Part shown: positions 55,271 to 64,000 of the stretch, one piece after another
Layout: the number at the start of each line of letters is the position of its first letter
Numbering within the stretch: position 1 is the first letter of the stretch
NCBI GenBank assembly: GCA_902774685.1
Contig: CACYJH010000003.1
Location: forward strand, 1-64,000
Length of the DNA: 64,000 bases
Direction: 5' to 3'
DNA from: an uncultured Methanobrevibacter sp.
GTDB taxonomy: Archaea; Methanobacteriota; Methanobacteria; Methanobacteriales; Methanobacteriaceae
Position numbers and translations under genes: made by a program
Notes under the pieces: model-generated
What the model was told of the DNA's origin: nothing
Databases searched by the model: none
The model's input: the letters and a program-made list of their open reading frames with translations, nothing else

Positions 55271-58051
55271 ATGGTGATATTTAATAGATTAGAATTAAAA
55301 AACTTTAAATCTCATGCAAACACTACATTGGACTTTAATCCTGGCATCAGCTTAATAGTTGGAGAGAATGGTGCAGGAAAGTCTACAATATTTGAAGCAA
55401 TCACATTTGCATTATTTAAGGAATACAGCACCAAAACAATTACTGATTTGGTCAGATCAAACAAGAACATCAATGAAAAGATGGAAATGATGGTTAAACT
55501 CACCTTTTATTCAAATGGACATACTTATAGGGTGGAAAGAGGTGTTACCTTAAATAAGTCATCTTCCAAGTCAACATCTGACCTATATGAAATCACTAAT
55601 GAAAGGGATGTGATGCTTGCTTCTGGAAATAAGCAGGTTGACAATGAAATAGAAGATATCTTAAGTATGGATTCTTCCACATTCTTGAATGCAATTCACA
55701 TTAGGCAAGGGGAAATATCTGATTTGATTGATAAGACTCCTGCAACCCGTAAGAAGTTAATCGGTAAGCTTTTAAAACTTGAAGAGTTAGAAAAGGCTTA
55801 TGACAATCTTCCAAGAATCAGCGAAGAATACAAAACAAGAAAAGCGGTTTTGGAAGATAGGATACAACCTGAATCTGAGCTTAATTTTGAACTTAAAAAA
55901 GCTAAAGAAGAGCATTTTAATTTAAAAGAAAAGAATAATGGCCTTAAAGAAGAGTTTGAAGTTCTAAAAAAGGACATTGAAATAAAGAATCAGGAAAAAG
56001 AGAATTTGGACAAGCAAAAGTCAGAATATGAAACTCTGCAGATTAAGCTAAAGCATGAAGAAGAGAATCTGAATGGATTGAAGAAAACAAAAGAGGATTT
56101 GACTAAGAAATATGATGAAATCTTAAGAAATGAAAATGAGATGAATCTTTTAAAGCCATTCAGTGAAAAACTCCCAATCTATAAGGAGTTCAAAGAATCT
56201 TTAACCAATTTGAACAAGTTTAAAGAAGAAGAAACCAATAAAAAAGAGATTGTCACTAAAATTGGTGAATATAAATCAACAATTGAGTCTGAAAGAGAAA
56301 ATCATGAAAAGTACATCTCTTTAGAAGGGGAAATAAAGGCTTTGAACAATAAGAAAGTGGAATTATCTGCCGATTTAAAGCAAATCAATGAATTAGGATC
56401 CCAAAGAAACACTTTAGTAAGGGATATAGATAGGTATAATAAAGATTTGGATAATTTCTATAATGATTCAAAATTGGTTTTATCTGAGTTTGAAGTGGAT
56501 ATCAATCCAATTAAAACCAATGATGATTTGAATGAATTGGAAAGTACTGTTGAAGGTCTTAGGACAAGCCTTAGAAATGAGATTGATAAGATTAGTGATG
56601 AATTGGATACATTGAATAAGGAATCCATCAGTTTAAGCCAAGAGATCAAATCTTTGGATGAACCATTGTCTGACATTAAGAAAGTCGAAAACAAATGTCC
56701 TGTTTGTCAGTCTGATATTAGCGAAGATAAGAAAAATGAACTCATTCATATGTATGAGGAAACAATATCTACCAATACTAAAAAGATTAATGAAAATAAT
56801 GAAATTGTCACTAAATTAAATAAGGACAAATCATTAAAAGATACAAATTTATCAAAGCTCGATTCAATTAAAACAAAGATATATCAGAACAAACATTTGG
56901 TTGGAGATTTGGATAAGTTTAGCAAAAGTCTTGAGACAGTAGAAGAGAAAATTAATGATCTTATGGGTAAAAAAGAAGAGCTTATGCAATTGGATAAGAT
57001 TATTGAAACTAAAAATAATGAGTTCAATGACCTTGAATCCCATCATAAGAAGTATTTGGAAGCTAACACTCTTCTTAAATCCTCTCCAGATGAGTCAAAA
57101 ATCAAGGATGAACTATATTCCATCTCCGGCAATATCAAAAGTGAAGATGAAAAGATTAAATCTTTCATTGCCTCTGATTCCCAGCTTTCATTGGATTTAA
57201 GTGAAGGAGAAATCGATGAAATGATTAATGACTTGACTTTAAAGGATACCAAATATCATGTTCTTATGGGTTCAATTAAAGGTAAAGATGAATATGAAGG
57301 AAAATTAAAAGCCAATAAGGAAGAGATTGAGACTAAGGAAAAGGAAATTCTTGAAATCAATAAGGCAATTGAAACTTCAAGCTACAATGAGGAAAACTAT
57401 CGTAACATGACATTCCTGATTGATAGGCTCAACAATAAATTCAACCAATATTCCCAACTGATTGCTGTCAATGACAATAATTTAGAAATCTATGAAAAGT
57501 CAGTTGTTGATATTGAAGAGCGTATCGAAACCAACAGAAAAAATAAAAAGGAATACATTGATGTAAAAGAATATTACTCATTGCTTGAAGAGTTTAGAAC
57601 TCTCTATGGTAAAGATGGTATTCAAGGAGACTTAAGAAGCCAGTCAAGACCATTGATTCAAAAGTTCACTAGAGAATTCTTTGAAAAATTCAATTTCAAC
57701 TATTCTGACTTGATATTGGATAATGAGTACAACATTTCCATTTTCGGTCCTGAAGGTGAAGTGAATTTAGGAATGGTCAGTGGTGGAGAGAAGATTGCTA
57801 TCGCTCTTGCATTGAGATTGGGTATTACACAGGCAATGTCTAAAGGTAATATTGAAACCATTCTTTTGGATGAGCCTACAATTCATTTGGATAGTTTCAG
57901 AAGGCAGGAATTGATATCTGTTTTACGCAGCATGTCTGTAATTCCACAAATGCTTATAGTAACTCACGACAATGAATTGGAAAATGCTGCAGATACTCTA
58001 ATTAGAGTTACAAAAGAAGATGGCATTTCTAAAGTTGAAATAAACAGTTAA
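55271..58051 (+). CDS. rad50: Rad50 SMC-like ATPase
   Basis: Bridges DNA ends with Mre11. The 926 residues have an N-terminal Walker A VGENGAGKST (about 31-40) and the Q-loop IHIRQGEISDLID. A long coiled coil is broken by the zinc hook CPVC near residue 476. A second coil follows, then the C-terminal signature MVSGGEKIAIALALRLG, Walker B ETILLDEPTIHLD and VTHD. It begins nine bases after mre11 with a GGGGGATGAT RBS inside the junction, so the two are translationally close. Own terminator downstream. Confidence 0.96.
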   Translation: MVIFNRLELKNFKSHANTTLDFNPGISLIVGENGAGKSTIFEAITFALFKEYSTKTITDLVRSNKNINEKMEMMVKLTFYSNGHTYRVERGVTLNKSSSKSTSDLYEITNERDVMLASGNKQVDNEIEDILSMDSSTFLNAIHIRQGEISDLIDKTPATRKKLIGKLLKLEELEKAYDNLPRISEEYKTRKAVLEDRIQPESELNFELKKAKEEHFNLKEKNNGLKEEFEVLKKDIEIKNQEKENLDKQKSEYETLQIKLKHEEENLNGLKKTKEDLTKKYDEILRNENEMNLLKPFSEKLPIYKEFKESLTNLNKFKEEETNKKEIVTKIGEYKSTIESERENHEKYISLEGEIKALNNKKVELSADLKQINELGSQRNTLVRDIDRYNKDLDNFYNDSKLVLSEFEVDINPIKTNDDLNELESTVEGLRTSLRNEIDKISDELDTLNKESISLSQEIKSLDEPLSDIKKVENKCPVCQSDISEDKKNELIHMYEETISTNTKKINENNEIVTKLNKDKSLKDTNLSKLDSIKTKIYQNKHLVGDLDKFSKSLETVEEKINDLMGKKEELMQLDKIIETKNNEFNDLESHHKKYLEANTLLKSSPDESKIKDELYSISGNIKSEDEKIKSFIASDSQLSLDLSEGEIDEMINDLTLKDTKYHVLMGSIKGKDEYEGKLKANKEEIETKEKEILEINKAIETSSYNEENYRNMTFLIDRLNNKFNQYSQLIAVNDNNLEIYEKSVVDIEERIETNRKNKKEYIDVKEYYSLLEEFRTLYGKDGIQGDLRSQSRPLIQKFTREFFEKFNFNYSDLILDNEYNISIFGPEGEVNLGMVSGGEKIAIALALRLGITQAMSKGNIETILLDEPTIHLDSFRRQELISVLRSMSVIPQMLIVTHDNELENAADTLIRVTKEDGISKVEINS

Positions 58052-58062
58052 AAATAGCATTA

Positions 58063-58103
58063 TTCATTGATAAGTATTTATACTTATTAATGAACTTTTT
58101 TTA
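58063..58103 (+). terminator. rad50 terminator
   Basis: TTCATT...AATGAA outer arms (58063-58068 and 58089-58094) and TAAGTAT/ATACTTA inner arms form a long hairpin, followed by seven T. It ends the nurA-herA-mre11-rad50 unit. Confidence 0.75.
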
Positions 58104-58217
58104 TTATTCTTTTATTTTTTTATTATTATTCTTTTATTTTTTTATATTATTTTTTATTTTTTTATTTTTAATCTTTTAAAATTAGTATTTTTTAAAAAAA
58201 GAAGGATAGTGGATTAT

Positions 58218-58637
58218 TTAAAAATCATCACAGATTTCATCATAGTCTCCACTTACAATGGATCTTATATCTTCCACAATACAATTTGCATTCCATCCTA
58301 CAACAGAAGTTGCTTTAGCTTCAAGTTCTTCAGGCACGATTTCCATACCATAAGGACGTACTAAAAGTATAGGAATGTCAAACTCTTCTGCTTTTTTAAT
58401 TAAAATATCAATATACATTTGATTATAGTTGTAGATTCCAGATAAAATTACAATCACATCTACCTTTTTAAAGAAGTCTTCACCAAATGGAGCATAATCC
58501 TTTGCCATTGATTCAGTCCATAAGAAATCAGGTTTTGAATATAGTTTTTCAGTAAATTGCCCATATTCGTTTTCTTGATCAATTCCACGGGTTATGATGA
58601 GATTATAAATTTTATTGTCTTGCTCTTCTTCAAACAT
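58218..58637 (-). CDS. MTH538-type TIR-like domain protein
   Basis: A single-domain protein of 139 residues. NLIITRGIDQENEYGQFTEKL near the start, then FFKKVDVIVILSGIYNYNQMYIDILIKKAEEFDIPILLVRPYGME and VVGWNANCIVEDI match the order of the TIR-like/ThsB (DUF1863) family, whose archetype is the Methanothermobacter protein MTH538. That protein is, as I recall, also close to rad50. In Thoeris defence ThsB proteins make a nucleotide signal; whether this one is enzymatic is unknown. It is convergent with rad50. RBS AAGGAAGGATA. Confidence 0.75.
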   Translation of the reverse strand: MFEEEQDNKIYNLIITRGIDQENEYGQFTEKLYSKPDFLWTESMAKDYAPFGEDFFKKVDVIVILSGIYNYNQMYIDILIKKAEEFDIPILLVRPYGMEIVPEELEAKATSVVGWNANCIVEDIRSIVSGDYDEICDDF

Positions 58638-59252
58638 TTTATCCTTCCTTTTATTGAATTAATCATATATTTTATGCTTATGTTTAATAATTTTTTCTAA
58701 ATTGTAAAATTTTAATTTAAAAATACGGGAAAATTTTCTAATCAATCAAATAATTTTATTTGTAATTATTAGCCAAACAATCAATCCAAATTGAATTATG
58801 AAAAAATAGAAAATGCTATTTTGTAAAAAATAATTGAATAAAATTAGAAAAATAGTTTAAAAAAAGATAAAAATTAAGTATTTTTATTTGTTTTATATGG
58901 GATAACTTTTTTTTTAAAAATAACTTAATTTTTATTCTTTAACTTAGTGTAGAGTCTTACCTTAAAAGGTTATCTTCATATTTTATTTTATAATTCATTA
59001 TTTATAAATGTAATGTTTATTTAAAGTATTATTTCTTATTGATTTTGACATTTGAATTAAAATATTAATTATTATTTGGATTAAGGCAATGTTTAAAAGT
59101 TATATTATATTTAGGTAAATATAATTTTATTTAAAAAAACATTCTTACTCAAATGTATTTTATATTATAATAAAATGAGATTTATAAATTATTCCTTATT
59201 CCTGATCTGATTTAAAAGGATTCTTCATATTTTTTCTTATTCTGGATTTGAT
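58638..59252 (-). other. 615-base intergenic region
   Basis: No credible gene on either strand. It contains the probable promoter of the TIR-like gene, a weak palindrome ACCTTAAAAGGT (about 58959-58970), and at 59193-59229 a copy of the last bases of the neighbouring nuclease gene. Confidence 0.5.
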
Positions 59253-59270
59253 TTAAAAGGATTCCTCATA
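59193..59270 (-). repeat. Direct repeat of a gene's 3' end (41-bp period)
   Basis: TGATTTAAAAGGATTC at 59208 recurs at 59249, with further similarity on both sides. The second copy holds the last codons and stop of the YprB-like gene (minus strand); the first lies just beyond it. Confidence 0.65.
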
Positions 59271-60308
59271 AATCTTCATTAAAAAGTCAGCAAGGGAGAC
59301 TATATCCATACGATTGTGCTCAATGATTGGAATAAGTGGTCCTATGTTTTTAGTAGCCAAATAGCTTTCATAATAATCTGGAATGAATGCTCCTGGAACA
59401 TCGTCTTCACGTTTTATATTAAATATTTCTTCTTCTATGGTGGTTAACTTGCAATTTGGCAATATATCCTTCCATAAATTCCTTGCAGGATACATCAAAT
59501 CAAAATGGGTTTGATTCAAATTGCAATCCATTCTATATAATCTGGCTCTATTTTTTATGAAAGGAATATCAAAGCTTGCTCCATTATAAGTTACGTGAAC
59601 GCTTGCCTCATCTATATGGGATAGATAAGCCTCAATAAGTGCAGGTTCCTCTTCCTTATCTCTTAGCAAATATTGATTGGATTCAATGTATTTTCCCTTA
59701 ATTTCAGCTATGCCAAGCAATATTATTGGAGCGCTTGACAAACCAAGGGTTTCAATATCCATGAACTTAAGATTAAATGGATCAAGTGAATTCAATGATT
59801 TTAATGTGCTGTTTTTAAATCCAGGATATTTGGTAAGCTGCTTCAATAATTTGAATTCCTTAATGAAACAGTTTTTCTCTATCTTTTTAATCAGTTTCTC
59901 AGCCTTATAGGAGTATCTGTCATGTTCCAATAGATCATAAAGATTCTCGTATCCTTCTCTTTTGAGTCTCATTTCTGTTTCCAGCCCAACTCCGGGCATC
60001 AATTTAAAATTGGATAGCAATTCATTTTTAATGGATTCTTTTTTATCCTCTAAAGAGAAGTCAATTGCTTGTCTTCTTGTGATTTTCAATGTCTTGCCAT
60101 AGATATTTTCGATGACTTTGCTGCCTTCGATATCCATCAAATCCCAATCCTTATATTTGTTCATCAGAGCCATTTTTAAATTATTAAAATAAGTTGGAGA
60201 TTCTTTTTTAGCTCTTTCAAATGCTTCCTTAGATGGATTGGCTGAAGTTAATGAATTTGATAGGATACGCTCCAAATATGCTTCATGCTCTTCTCTACGG
60301 CTAGACAT
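59253..60308 (-). CDS. YprB/MrfB-like RNase H-fold exonuclease
   Basis: A protein of 351 residues. The C-terminal half is a DEDD-type RNase H-like 3' exonuclease: LKFMDIETLGLSSAPIILLG (first acidic pair), VHVTYNGASFDIPFIKNRA (second), then the EEEIFNIKREDDVPGAFIPDYYESYL block and HNRMDIVSLADFL (last aspartate). The N-terminal half has helix-hairpin-helix-like LMPGVGLETEMRLKREGYENLYDL. In Bacillus the relatives YprA and YprB (MrfA, MrfB) act in repair of mitomycin damage; here the YprA-like helicase gene lies just upstream. Confidence 0.82.
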   Translation of the reverse strand: MSSRREEHEAYLERILSNSLTSANPSKEAFERAKKESPTYFNNLKMALMNKYKDWDLMDIEGSKVIENIYGKTLKITRRQAIDFSLEDKKESIKNELLSNFKLMPGVGLETEMRLKREGYENLYDLLEHDRYSYKAEKLIKKIEKNCFIKEFKLLKQLTKYPGFKNSTLKSLNSLDPFNLKFMDIETLGLSSAPIILLGIAEIKGKYIESNQYLLRDKEEEPALIEAYLSHIDEASVHVTYNGASFDIPFIKNRARLYRMDCNLNQTHFDLMYPARNLWKDILPNCKLTTIEEEIFNIKREDDVPGAFIPDYYESYLATKNIGPLIPIIEHNRMDIVSLADFLMKIYEESF

Positions 60309-60395
60309 AATATCATAAATGATTAATTATTTCTAAATTATTTCTAAATTTATTCTATTTTTTCTAAATTACTTTTTAATTTATTAGAAAAAAAG

Positions 60396-60704
60396 TTATT
60401 CCTCTGTAAAATGAATATGGAAAGTAATGTATGTATATGGTAATTCACAGCAAGGAACAACATCCCTTGAGTTAATAACCACTTTTCCAAATTTGTCCAA
60501 ATAATCTTCAATCTCAGCTCGAACTGCCTTAACCTTATTTGGGTCATGAACTCTGACATTTCCTAAAAAGCTGGTTCCTTTAGAGGTTTTCATTACAGAT
60601 ATTCCATCCATTCTATAAGGCAATTCATGTTTTTCTAGAATATCGTTAATATCTGTATTGATCTGTTCCTTAATTTCATCTTTATTTTCATTAGTGATTT
60701 CCAT
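60396..60704 (-). CDS. Small conserved hypothetical protein
   Basis: A protein of 102 residues between the helicase and nuclease genes on the same strand. An N-terminal helix (EITNENKDEIKEQINTDINDIL) is followed by a small alpha/beta domain ending in NSRDVVPCCELPYTYITFHIHFTEE. AAGGGGATAGT is a strong RBS. It lies 42 bases after the helicase, so an accessory role in the helicase-nuclease pair is possible. Not recognised. Confidence 0.6.
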   Translation of the reverse strand: MEITNENKDEIKEQINTDINDILEKHELPYRMDGISVMKTSKGTSFLGNVRVHDPNKVKAVRAEIEDYLDKFGKVVINSRDVVPCCELPYTYITFHIHFTEE

Positions 60705-60746
60705 ACTATCCCCTTGATATTAAGTTAATTAATGTTTTTATTCTAA

Positions 60747-63464
60747 TTAATGTTTTAATTCCAATAAGAATTCATTAGCCTCTTCATGTCCACTATCAAT
60801 AGAAATGGCTTTTTTTACAAAAGATAATGCACCTAATTTATCATCTTGTTCATAAAGTATCTTTCCTATGAGATAATAAGCATCTGCACTATCTTCCTTG
60901 ATGATTATATTGGTTAAAATTTCCTTTGCAATACTATAATTTCCTTTATCATATTCTTCTAAAGCATCATTATAAGCTTCTTCCATTGGGTCTCTTTCAT
61001 TTTCTTCCATTACAATATCTGATTCATGATTTTCATTCAAGATATCTGATTCTTGATCTACTTCCTCTTTATCTTCTTTTTGATTATAATAAGTTTCATT
61101 ATAAGAAATATTTTCTTCTAAATCTTGATTTTCCAATTTTGAAAGCTCTTCTGGAGATAACTTATTCATCTCATCCCACATATAATCTAAAATGAACTCA
61201 GTTGCTTTTTTATGCAATGGCTTATTGTCATTTCCACATTTTGGAGAGTAAATGCAGGAAGGGCAACCATTTTCACATTCACAAGTCTTAAGAAGATTCC
61301 TTGTTGAATCTGTCAATTTGCTGAAAACATCAATTGCCTTTTCGCATATTCCTATTCCGCCTTCATATGCATCATAAATAAATATTGAAGCTTCCTGTGT
61401 ATCTTCATGATAATTGGTTGAAAGTCCCCCAATATCAAATCTGTCACACATTACATGAAGCGGGAACAATCCGATAAGTGCATGTTCGGCTCCATGAAGA
61501 CCTCCTGCGAAAACTTCGTGTTCATTCTTATATCTTTCTTCAACAGCCTCTTTGACACTGTCCGGAATGGTAAACCATAATCCTTTGGTTTTGAATTTTA
61601 AAGGTGGCAAATCAAGTATGAATGTGCCGATTGTTTTGGAGAATTCCATTCTTTTATATTTATAATAATCCTCTTCCACTTCCAATTCACCATAGTGAAC
61701 AGTAAAGTCTCCGATTTTAACCTTTTTGATCTTTTTGATGATTTTTGTCTGTGTTCTTTTAAGTGCAACTGTATGTGCATTCACATCTCTTTTTATGACA
61801 TTGATGAAATGTGTCTTGAAATTGACATCTGTTACAATATAAGTCTGACCTTTATTGATTAAAATAGCCCCTTCATGAGCTTCCCTATACATTTGTGACC
61901 TTTCTATCTTTTCTATCAACTGATTGCCGTTCATGACGCTGAATATCTCATTTGATATTTGGTCCAGTGAAAATTCAAATGCTGGATTGTCGTCATAAGG
62001 ATAAATATAGAATCCTGCACTCTTTTTGATATCCCTATTTTGAACGATGCCATAAATGAATTCCTCATCTACATTGAACACGTCCTTGATTTCCTCTAAG
62101 CTTAAAGGCAATTCATTAGCTGCACAAATGATGTGGTTGTTTAACAGCTTTTCATTATTCAAGTCAATTACCACATTTTCATGAGGCTTGTCAAAGAAGA
62201 ACTCTGGATTTTTCATAAAGTATTGGTCCAATTGATTCTCAAATGCAACCAAAATAACAAGAGACTTCTGGTTTCCTCTTCCTGATCTTCCTCCTTGCTG
62301 CCATGTGGATATCATAGAGCCTGGAAAACCTGAAATAATTACAGCATCGAGGCTACCTACATCTATACCTAATTCAAGTGCATTTGTTGAAGTGACACCT
62401 AAATATTTCTTTGATTTAAGGCCGTCTTCAATCTCTCTCCTATCTTCAGCCAAGTATCCTGCCCTGTATGCTGAAATCCTTTCCACATATCTCTTTTTCA
62501 TATGTTCCATATCTCTTTTTGCCCATAATGCAATCAGTTCAGCAATCTTTCTGCTGGATGTGAAACATAGAGTCTGTATGTCCTTTAAAAGTAAATACAA
62601 GAATATCTTTTCTGTTTCCTGGTGTATGGATAATCCTTCATCATCTGAAGTAATTTCCAATTTTTTATATGGGTTATATAGGATGAAATCCTTTTCACCG
62701 CTTGGAGAGCTGTCTTCATCAATAAGCTCAAATTCCTCTCCAGTTAATTTCTCTGCAAGTTCCAATGGATTTGCAAGTGTTGCAGAAGACAATATGAATT
62801 TAGGGTTTGATCCATAAAAATTAGCAATTCTTTTCAACCTTCTGATTAAAAAAGCAACATTTGAACCGAATATTCCCTTATAGTAATGGGCTTCATCAAT
62901 AACAATATACTTTAAATTGGAATAAAAGCGCTCCCATTGATGATGCCATTGCAATATCAAATGAATTTGGTAAGGGTTTGTAAGGATTACCCTTGATTCC
63001 TGACGAATCTTATATCTTTTGGCTTTTGGAGTATCTCCATCATAAGGATTTGCATTCAAATCAAGCTCAAGCTCTTCATCGAATTTCCTTAAAACCTTTA
63101 ATTGGTCATAGGATAATGCCTTTGCAGGATAAATGTATAATGCACATGCATCATTATCCTTGATGAGTTCTTCCAAAACCGGCAAATTGAAGGATAAGGT
63201 TTTTCCACTTGCGGTTGGAGTTGTAATAATAATGTTCTTGTCTTCTCTTGACTTTTCAATAGCTAATGCTTGGTGTTTGTATAGTTTTATATTATTTTCT
63301 TCAAGATAGTCCAATATCTTTTTCTCTAATTTATCGACCTTTTTATAGCTAGCTTCTTTAGATGGAATTGTTTCGACATGTTCAATCTTTTTCCTAAAAC
63401 GAATATCGTTTTTAAACTTGTCGATATTTTCCATTTCTTCCTTATCTTTAGCCATATTTGTCAT
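60747..63464 (-). CDS. YprA/MrfA-like DEAH-type helicase with TPR tail
   Basis: A superfamily 2 helicase of 905 residues. TPTASGKTLSFNLPVL (Walker A, about residue 83), VIDEAHYYKG, LSSATLANP, LGVTSTNALELGIDVG and QQGGRSGRGNQ are helicase motifs. The C-terminal part has EHALIGLFPLHVMCDR, DAYEGGIGICEKA and a four-cysteine cluster CECENGCPSCIYSPKCG (about 740-757), as in MrfA/DUF1998 proteins. Beyond this an acidic linker leads to two or so TPR units (residues about 830-905), not part of the usual family. ATG 63464 is preferred over TTG 63473. Confidence 0.85.
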   Translation of the reverse strand: MTNMAKDKEEMENIDKFKNDIRFRKKIEHVETIPSKEASYKKVDKLEKKILDYLEENNIKLYKHQALAIEKSREDKNIIITTPTASGKTLSFNLPVLEELIKDNDACALYIYPAKALSYDQLKVLRKFDEELELDLNANPYDGDTPKAKRYKIRQESRVILTNPYQIHLILQWHHQWERFYSNLKYIVIDEAHYYKGIFGSNVAFLIRRLKRIANFYGSNPKFILSSATLANPLELAEKLTGEEFELIDEDSSPSGEKDFILYNPYKKLEITSDDEGLSIHQETEKIFLYLLLKDIQTLCFTSSRKIAELIALWAKRDMEHMKKRYVERISAYRAGYLAEDRREIEDGLKSKKYLGVTSTNALELGIDVGSLDAVIISGFPGSMISTWQQGGRSGRGNQKSLVILVAFENQLDQYFMKNPEFFFDKPHENVVIDLNNEKLLNNHIICAANELPLSLEEIKDVFNVDEEFIYGIVQNRDIKKSAGFYIYPYDDNPAFEFSLDQISNEIFSVMNGNQLIEKIERSQMYREAHEGAILINKGQTYIVTDVNFKTHFINVIKRDVNAHTVALKRTQTKIIKKIKKVKIGDFTVHYGELEVEEDYYKYKRMEFSKTIGTFILDLPPLKFKTKGLWFTIPDSVKEAVEERYKNEHEVFAGGLHGAEHALIGLFPLHVMCDRFDIGGLSTNYHEDTQEASIFIYDAYEGGIGICEKAIDVFSKLTDSTRNLLKTCECENGCPSCIYSPKCGNDNKPLHKKATEFILDYMWDEMNKLSPEELSKLENQDLEENISYNETYYNQKEDKEEVDQESDILNENHESDIVMEENERDPMEEAYNDALEEYDKGNYSIAKEILTNIIIKEDSADAYYLIGKILYEQDDKLGALSFVKKAISIDSGHEEANEFLLELKH

Positions 63465-63859
63465 AATAATCAATATAAAATTTAATTTTAATTACTTAAT
63501 TTATATCCTGCTTAAATATAAATCTTTTTAAATGATGGTGTTTTAATTATATTAGAATATTTCAAAATTATAATTATTTCACTAATAAATATATATTTGC
63601 CAATTAAATTTAATAAAACTTATCATTAATTTATTTAAATAAAAAATAACAATATATAATTAATTGAATTTAAATTTAAAATATTATTTTTCATTTGCTC
63701 AGTGATAAGTTATATTTATATAAAAAAATAAAATATTTATAGATTATTAAATAATTTAAGATATTGTTCAATTTAATTAAGTATAATCAATTTAATAAGA
63801 TATAAATCAATTTAATTTAGATATTAATCAATTTATTAAAATGTAAGCGGGGTAAAAAA
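63465..63859 (+). promoter_or_regulatory. Divergent promoter region with four direct repeats
   Basis: About 395 bases between two divergent helicase genes. TATA-like TTATATTTATATAAAA is near 63710-63725. Four copies of CAATTTAAT/CAATTTATT start at 63769, 63788, 63808 and 63829. The RBS AAGCGGGGTAA precedes the TTG start. Confidence 0.55.
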
Positions 63860-64000
63860 TTGATAGATTATGAAGAATTTGAAGAAATCGTTGTAAACGT
63901 TTTGGAAAGGGATATTTCTTCAAATGAGGACCAAAAATTAGCCATATCTTCACCAAAAGACCAATCATTGTTTATTGTAGCAGGACCAGGTTCTGGAAAA
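63860..64000 (+). CDS. UvrD/Rep-type helicase (partial, N-terminus only)
   Basis: The first 47 codons are present before the window ends: an acidic start (IDYEEFEEIVVNVLER), then SSNEDQKLAISSPKDQSLFIVAGPGSGK. The spacing of the DQ (Q-motif) and the GPGSGK Walker A box is that of superfamily 1A helicases. The start is TTG, with GCGGGGTAA upstream as RBS. Confidence 0.78.
   Translation, partial: MIDYEEFEEIVVNVLERDISSNEDQKLAISSPKDQSLFIVAGPGSGK

Noticed and set aside
51127-58051. nurA-herA-mre11-rad50 as a dedicated defence island
   Set aside because: This order is the usual archaeal end-resection set; only the adjacent TIR-like gene makes a defence link worth testing.
58638-59252. Possible tRNA or structured RNA in the long gap
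   Set aside because: No cloverleaf, no T-loop consensus and no local rise in GC.

Overview
The window is AT-rich chromosomal DNA from a methanogenic archaeon of the order Methanobacteriales, almost certainly a gut or rumen Methanobrevibacter (inference). The signs are archaeal housekeeping genes (GGGP synthase, class I HMG-CoA reductase, phosphopantoate--beta-alanine ligase, Tsr3, ribosomal protein L40e, HerA/NurA/Mre11/Rad50, Dph6), a type III signal-peptide pilin with its peptidase, and a tandem array of large 'adhesin-like' beta-helix proteins of the kind that is expanded in Methanobrevibacter. Shine-Dalgarno sites of the GGTGAT type sit 3-6 bases before most starts and were used to correct several starts. 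I saw no tRNA, rRNA, CRISPR array, IS element or prophage.

Region by region. (1) 1-11.35 kb: the tail of one adhesin and four complete tandem adhesin genes, with near-identical ends and variable beta-helix centres. (2) 11.5-17 kb: two tandem DUF2115 genes, aroE, two unknown genes, and pyrG, which appears to start at CTG. (3) 17-21.4 kb: an RHH-type regulator with a candidate operator, an EppA-like prepilin peptidase, a class III pilin-like protein, a membrane protein and a zinc-ribbon membrane protein. (4) 21.4-31 kb: dph6, small secreted proteins, a DUF1002 protein, a cysteine-cluster protein, a thymidylate-kinase-like protein, a UPF0200 kinase, the CoA-pathway ligase, an SseB-like protein and uvrC. 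(5) 31-38 kb: a voltage-gated-type K+ channel between two paralogous membrane proteins, a TPR protein and uvrB. (6) 38-50 kb: an Ig-repeat surface protein, aroD, sucD, hmgA, several small conserved genes, a DUF116 protein, tsr3 and rpl40e. (7) 50-64 kb: GGGP synthase, then nurA-herA-mre11-rad50; convergent to these a TIR-like gene, a YprB-like nuclease, a small protein and a YprA-like helicase (resembling bacterial mitomycin-repair MrfB/MrfA); and the start of a divergent UvrD-type helicase.

Together the window links cell-surface display (adhesins, pilin, Ig proteins), membrane lipid synthesis (hmgA, GGGP synthase), shikimate and CoA synthesis, and an unusually dense set of DNA-repair genes (uvrB, uvrC, nurA, herA, mre11, rad50, the YprA/YprB pair and a UvrD-like helicase). 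A recurring feature is hairpin-plus-T-tract terminators whose stem or loop contains the stop codon of the preceding gene.
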